Below are positions 60,784 through 64,000 of a stretch of DNA of 64,000 nt, piece after piece. A program made the position numbers and the translations under genes. Source of the stretch: Paenibacillus contaminans (GTDB lineage: Bacteria; Bacillota; Bacilli; Paenibacillales; NBRC-103111); NCBI RefSeq assembly GCF_003285015.1, contig NZ_QMFB01000007.1:1-64000 (forward strand). Direction: 5' to 3'. The notes beneath the pieces are model-generated. The model did not search any database. It worked only from the letters and a program-made list of their open reading frames with translations, and was not told the DNA's origin. The first letter of the stretch is position 1; every line of letters begins with the position of its first letter.

Positions 60784-62301
60784 ATGAGTTTGCTGCGAGA
60801 ACGGTTGAAACGGCTTGCCAAGCCGCATGCAGGCGGTGCGGCTCAGCGTGCTGACAGCAGCGTGCCGGGCGAGACGCAAGGTGATGAACTCCAGTGCGAC
60901 TCCGGTCTGTCATCGGAATCCGCCGGCGTCCCTTTCCCGGCAGGGCCGGGCGCTTCAAGCGAACCGGAGGCGCTCAAGAGCGGTTCCGTCGGTGAATGGA
61001 ATAATCAGCTTCCCGAAAGGGAGTCGAATAACGAATGGGCGGTTTGCGGCGCCGCATTGATCGATACGGAGTTTGGATCGTTCGTCATGCGCAGGACGAC
61101 GTATCCGCTCGGTCATCTTCACGGCCGGTACCGGCTTGGAGATCTCGACGAGCTTTCCGGCGAACTGCAGGCATTCATCGAGGACGGCCAAGCGCTTGAC
61201 GGCTCGGAAACGCTGCTCTTTTTCGATACGGAAACGACAGGTCTAGGCCACGGGGCGGGAAACGTGCCGTTCATGCTCGGCTTCGGCTATTACGATCGGC
61301 AATCTTTTGTAATCGAGCAATTGTTTATGCGAAATCCGGCCGAAGAGTTTGCGATGCTGAAATATTTGGAATCGATGATGCCCCGCTTTACGCATCTGGT
61401 CTCGTATAACGGCCGCTCCTTCGACTGGCCGATATTGAAGAACCGGTTCGTGATGAACCGTTTGAAGCTGGACGACCGGCGTCTCAAGCATCTCGACTTC
61501 TTATACGCTTCGCGCAGCTTGTGGCGGCATACGCTGCCTTCCTGCAGGCTCGGCAAAGTGGAAGAGGAGAAGCTGGGCTTTACGCGTACGGACGATGTGC
61601 CGGGGTCGCTCGCGCCAACCCTGTACTTCTTGTATTTGGCGGAGAAGGACGCATCCGTTCTCAAAGGGGTATTTGAGCACAATGAGCAGGATATTCTTTC
61701 CCTTGCCGGTTTGTCCGTATTATTCTCGTATAGATTAAACGGGGTATGGGACGCCGAACGTATGGAAGAAGAAGAGTTGTACCGTCTGGGGTTATGGCTG
61801 GACAAAATGGGCAAAGAGGACTTGTCCGAACGCGTCTTCGAGAGCTTGCTCGAACGCCCGGATCGGGAAAGCGGCCGTTATTGGAACGGTTTGGCGGGTC
61901 ATTACAAGCAAAAGGGAGATTGGAACAAGGCGGTTTTGTTGTGGCATCGGGCAGCGGACGAGCTTGCAGGGCAATCGATCGCTTCGCTTGAACCGTTCGT
62001 CGAGCTGGCAAAATATTACGAGCATCGCAGCAAGGATTTCGTCGAAGCGCTTCGTTACGCGGAGGAAGCGCAGCGTCTCGCATGGAAGCGGGCATCCCTG
62101 CAGCGCCGCGACGCTAAGCTGAAAGCTTTGAGCGACGAGCTGCGCAAGCGTATCGAAAGGCTGAGGGACAAACAGACGCGGCTGGATTTGCTTGAAGCTA
62201 GCGGTGTGGAGCCGCACGTTGTCCAAAACGAGGTCAGGAGCCGAACGAAAGCCCGATCCGATTCACGCTCAACCGTAACGCAAGGGACGATGACGTTTTA
62301 A
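60784..62301 (+). CDS. mrfB: MrfB-like DEDD exonuclease (YprB family)
   Basis: A 505-residue protein. A ~85-residue low-complexity N-terminus precedes an RNase H-like DEDD exonuclease domain at about 130-310: LLFFDTETTG (Asp, Glu), YNGRSFDWP (Asp), and HNEQDILSLAGL (Asp with preceding His, the DEDDh/y final motif). The C-terminal ~150 residues look like TPR-type helices (RYWNGLAGHYKQKGDWNKAV). This is the YprB/MrfB layout, and the partner mrfA precedes it. GGAGAGGA lies before the ATG. Confidence 0.92.
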   Translation: MSLLRERLKRLAKPHAGGAAQRADSSVPGETQGDELQCDSGLSSESAGVPFPAGPGASSEPEALKSGSVGEWNNQLPERESNNEWAVCGAALIDTEFGSFVMRRTTYPLGHLHGRYRLGDLDELSGELQAFIEDGQALDGSETLLFFDTETTGLGHGAGNVPFMLGFGYYDRQSFVIEQLFMRNPAEEFAMLKYLESMMPRFTHLVSYNGRSFDWPILKNRFVMNRLKLDDRRLKHLDFLYASRSLWRHTLPSCRLGKVEEEKLGFTRTDDVPGSLAPTLYFLYLAEKDASVLKGVFEHNEQDILSLAGLSVLFSYRLNGVWDAERMEEEELYRLGLWLDKMGKEDLSERVFESLLERPDRESGRYWNGLAGHYKQKGDWNKAVLLWHRAADELAGQSIASLEPFVELAKYYEHRSKDFVEALRYAEEAQRLAWKRASLQRRDAKLKALSDELRKRIERLRDKQTRLDLLEASGVEPHVVQNEVRSRTKARSDSRSTVTQGTMTF

Positions 62302-62543
62302 TAATCTTGCATAGTAGCGGTATGTCCGTTTTTTCAAGCGTTTCCCAGTTCATAGCTTCCAGCGCGTTGCGCATATTGCGTAGATCTACAACAAGCTTTC
62401 CATGTATAAAGGTTCTGCGCTCCGGCGATAAATAGGGACAACGGTTCAAGTCGTACAGAGGGTGGATTGCGGTGCCCATTTTGAGGAAAAGCATCGCGGG
62501 CACCAGGTGGCTTCGAACCATCCTTAAGAGGCGGGTGAGCGGA

Positions 62544-63353
62544 ATGCCGGAGCTTCCGGAGATGGAAACGTACAGATCGCTGTTGTTATATCGGGTAACA
62601 GGCAAGACGATAACGGGATGCGACGTGACTAGGCCGAAATCGATCAACCTGTCGCCGGAATCTTTTTATGCGGCGGTTGTAGGGCGACAAATCGTACATA
62701 TAGACAGAAGGGCGAAACAGCTTTTATTCGTTTTGGAGGACGGGCATGTCCTGCTTCTGCATCTTATGTTAGGCGGCGTGTTATTCTGGGGAACGCCGGA
62801 GCAGAAGCCGGATCGAACCGTCCAGGTAGCGCTGTCGTTCGGTCTCGAAACGCTGCATTTTATCGGGTTGCGGTTAGGTTATTTGCATTATTGGACCAAG
62901 GACGAGCTGACGCGCGAATTGATGGGGCTAGGACCGGAGCCGCTGGAGCCGTCTTTTACGGAAAAGGCTTTCGCGGATATTGCTTCGCAAAAGCGCGGCA
63001 GTTTGAAAGCAAGCTTGGTTGACCAGCATTTTATTTCGGGGATCGGGAACTGCTACTCCGACGAGATTTGTTTTGCGGCAGGTCTGCTGCCGGCACGCAA
63101 AATCGAGCGGCTTGACGATTCGGAAGCCGGACGATTGTACCGCGCAATACAATCCATTTTGCGGGAAGCGACCGGATATGGCGGCTATATGGACATGCCG
63201 CTGTATATCGGAGACAACCTCACCGGAGGGTTCGATGCCAAGTGCCGGGTATACGATAGAGAAGGCTTGCCCTGTGTCCGCTGCGGAAATCCTATCGTTC
63301 GGAAGGATGTCGGTTCGCGCAAATCGTTCTGTTGTTTGAACTGCCAGCACTAA
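62544..63353 (+). CDS. mutM: Fpg/MutM-family DNA glycosylase
   Basis: A 269-residue base excision repair enzyme. It begins MPELPEMETY, so Pro2 (nucleophile after Met removal) and Glu3 are in place. The beta-hairpin Lys is in RRAKQLLF; the helix-two-turn-helix lies near 150-195 (SLKASLVDQHFISGIGNCYSDEI) and the C-terminal zinc finger is CVRCGNP ... CLNCQ with the Arg in GSRKSF. ATG 62544 is the only start giving the Pro2 terminus. It is less like canonical Fpg in mid-protein, so it may be a divergent Fpg/Nei relative. nfo starts 13 bases later. The 242-base gap before it holds no gene with a credible start. Confidence 0.88.
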   Translation: MPELPEMETYRSLLLYRVTGKTITGCDVTRPKSINLSPESFYAAVVGRQIVHIDRRAKQLLFVLEDGHVLLLHLMLGGVLFWGTPEQKPDRTVQVALSFGLETLHFIGLRLGYLHYWTKDELTRELMGLGPEPLEPSFTEKAFADIASQKRGSLKASLVDQHFISGIGNCYSDEICFAAGLLPARKIERLDDSEAGRLYRAIQSILREATGYGGYMDMPLYIGDNLTGGFDAKCRVYDREGLPCVRCGNPIVRKDVGSRKSFCCLNCQH

Positions 63354-63366
63354 AGGGGGCGGAAGG

Positions 63367-64000
63367 ATGTATATCGGCAGCCATATAAGCATTCGCGGGG
63401 GATACTTGGAAGCGGCGCGTACCGCTTTGAAAATCGGCGCGAATGCTTTTCAATATTTTCCGAAAAATCCGCGGAGCTTGACGGTAAAAGCATTCGATGT
63501 CCGGGACGCGGATGGCTGTGCGGCGTTTTGCCGCGAGAACGGTCTGCTTTCGATCGCGCATTCCCCGTACCCTACCAATTTAATGGCGGAGGACGATAAG
63601 GGGTTTCGCTCGACTGTCGCATCGCTGCAAAACGATCTTGAGATTGCCGACCGCTGCGGCTCTGTTGGCGTTGTCGTGCATTTTGGCAAGTGGAAATCGA
63701 AAGACCCGTTACAAGGCTATAAAAATAGTATACAATGTCTTAATGAGGTGTTAACCGGCTACGAAGGGGACGCGCTGCTGCTCATTGAGAATCAGGCGGG
63801 CGAAGGAACGGATGTCGGAACGACCTTGGAAGAAATGGTACATATTCGCAAGCTGACCCGGTATCCCGGTAAAATCGGATTTTGCTTCGATACTTGTCAT
63901 GCATTCGCCAGCGGATTGTGGGCGGGGAGCGATTGGGCGGCACTCGAAAAACGCGGCGAGGAGCTCGGGTACTTCGAGCATCTTAAAGCGGTGCACTTAA
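63367..64000 (+). CDS. nfo: endonuclease IV (Nfo), 3' end outside window
   Basis: The frame opens at ATG 63367 after AAAGGGGGCGGAAGG and stays open to the window end (211 codons). MYIGSHISIRGGYLEAA is the family N-terminus; metal ligands appear in SIAHSPYPTNL (His), VVVHFGKWK (His), LLIENQAGEG (Glu) and GFCFDTCHAFASG (Asp, His), ending at KAVHL where the next ligand region begins. It cuts abasic sites left by glycosylases such as the MutM-like enzyme just upstream. Confidence 0.95.
   Translation, partial: MYIGSHISIRGGYLEAARTALKIGANAFQYFPKNPRSLTVKAFDVRDADGCAAFCRENGLLSIAHSPYPTNLMAEDDKGFRSTVASLQNDLEIADRCGSVGVVVHFGKWKSKDPLQGYKNSIQCLNEVLTGYEGDALLLIENQAGEGTDVGTTLEEMVHIRKLTRYPGKIGFCFDTCHAFASGLWAGSDWAALEKRGEELGYFEHLKAVHL

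Noticed and set aside
62234..62647. 137-codon minus-strand frame between mrfB and mutM
   Set aside because: It overlaps both flanking genes, has no ribosome site at any start, and its middle part (62302-62470), though protein-like, matches no family I know.
62544..63353. Calling this gene nei rather than mutM
   Set aside because: The MPELPEME start and zinc finger with Arg fit Fpg at least as well; the middle is divergent, so the name is kept with reduced confidence.

Overview
The window is a chromosomal stretch from an endospore-forming, Gram-positive bacterium, most likely a member of the Paenibacillaceae (Paenibacillus or Cohnella type). The reasons are the gene order mutL-(methyltransferase)-miaA-hfq and spoVK-hflX-ynbB-glnR-glnA, a LexA/YneA SOS pair with GAAC-N4-GTTC boxes, the spore genes spoVK and tlp, moderately GC-rich coding DNA with strong purine-rich ribosome binding sites, and a Gram-positive type IV pilus operon. 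I see no rRNA, tRNA, insertion sequence, prophage or CRISPR array.

Layout. 1-3130: end of mutL, an RsmJ-like methyltransferase, miaA, hfq. 3259-24486: an accessory block lying between hfq and spoVK. It holds a class A penicillin-binding protein; a YesM/YesN-type two-component system next to a four-gene MacAB-like ABC module with two ATPases, one fused to an AbrB-like domain; a secreted cyclophilin; a Fur-box-flanked iron-siderophore group (Btr-like regulator, FeuA-like lipoprotein, BesA-like esterase) with no permease; an MFS pump; and several orphan enzymes. 24784-30528: spoVK, hflX, ynbB, glnR and glnA. 30677-39273: a small frameshifted gene, lexA/yneA, ynzC, a membrane protein, a HAD phosphatase, mtnD, metH and tlp. 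39993-41297: a MurA-family enzyme with Asp at the position of the fosfomycin-reactive Cys. 41716-52743: a type IV pilus operon (pilB, T, C, A, D, M, N, O and two more prepilins) with an inverted gene for a large PilX-like beta-solenoid protein embedded in it. 52781-57840: small membrane protein, nitroreductase, and a heterodimeric ABC exporter on the minus strand. 58407-64000: a DNA repair group, mrfA-mrfB-mutM-nfo.

How things work together. Iron limitation should lift Fur repression of the siderophore regulator and binding protein; the esterase would free iron from the imported chelate. DNA damage should cleave LexA and release YneA to stop division, while mrfAB, mutM and nfo repair lesions. 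MtnD and MetH both serve methionine supply. The pilus genes encode an extension ATPase, a retraction ATPase, platform, alignment proteins, prepilin peptidase and at least three prepilins.

Most interesting points: (1) the minus-strand exporter is preceded by an intrinsic terminator in its own leader, and a 39-codon open frame with a good ribosome binding site stops exactly at the terminator stem, which looks like ribosome-mediated attenuation; (2) the inverted beta-solenoid prepilin-like protein; (3) the ATPase-AbrB fusion; (4) the Cys-to-Asp MurA paralogue; (5) a dispersed short motif (core CGTTTATYCTTG) in intergenic and leader DNA. All functions are read from sequence motifs and gene order; no database search was possible.
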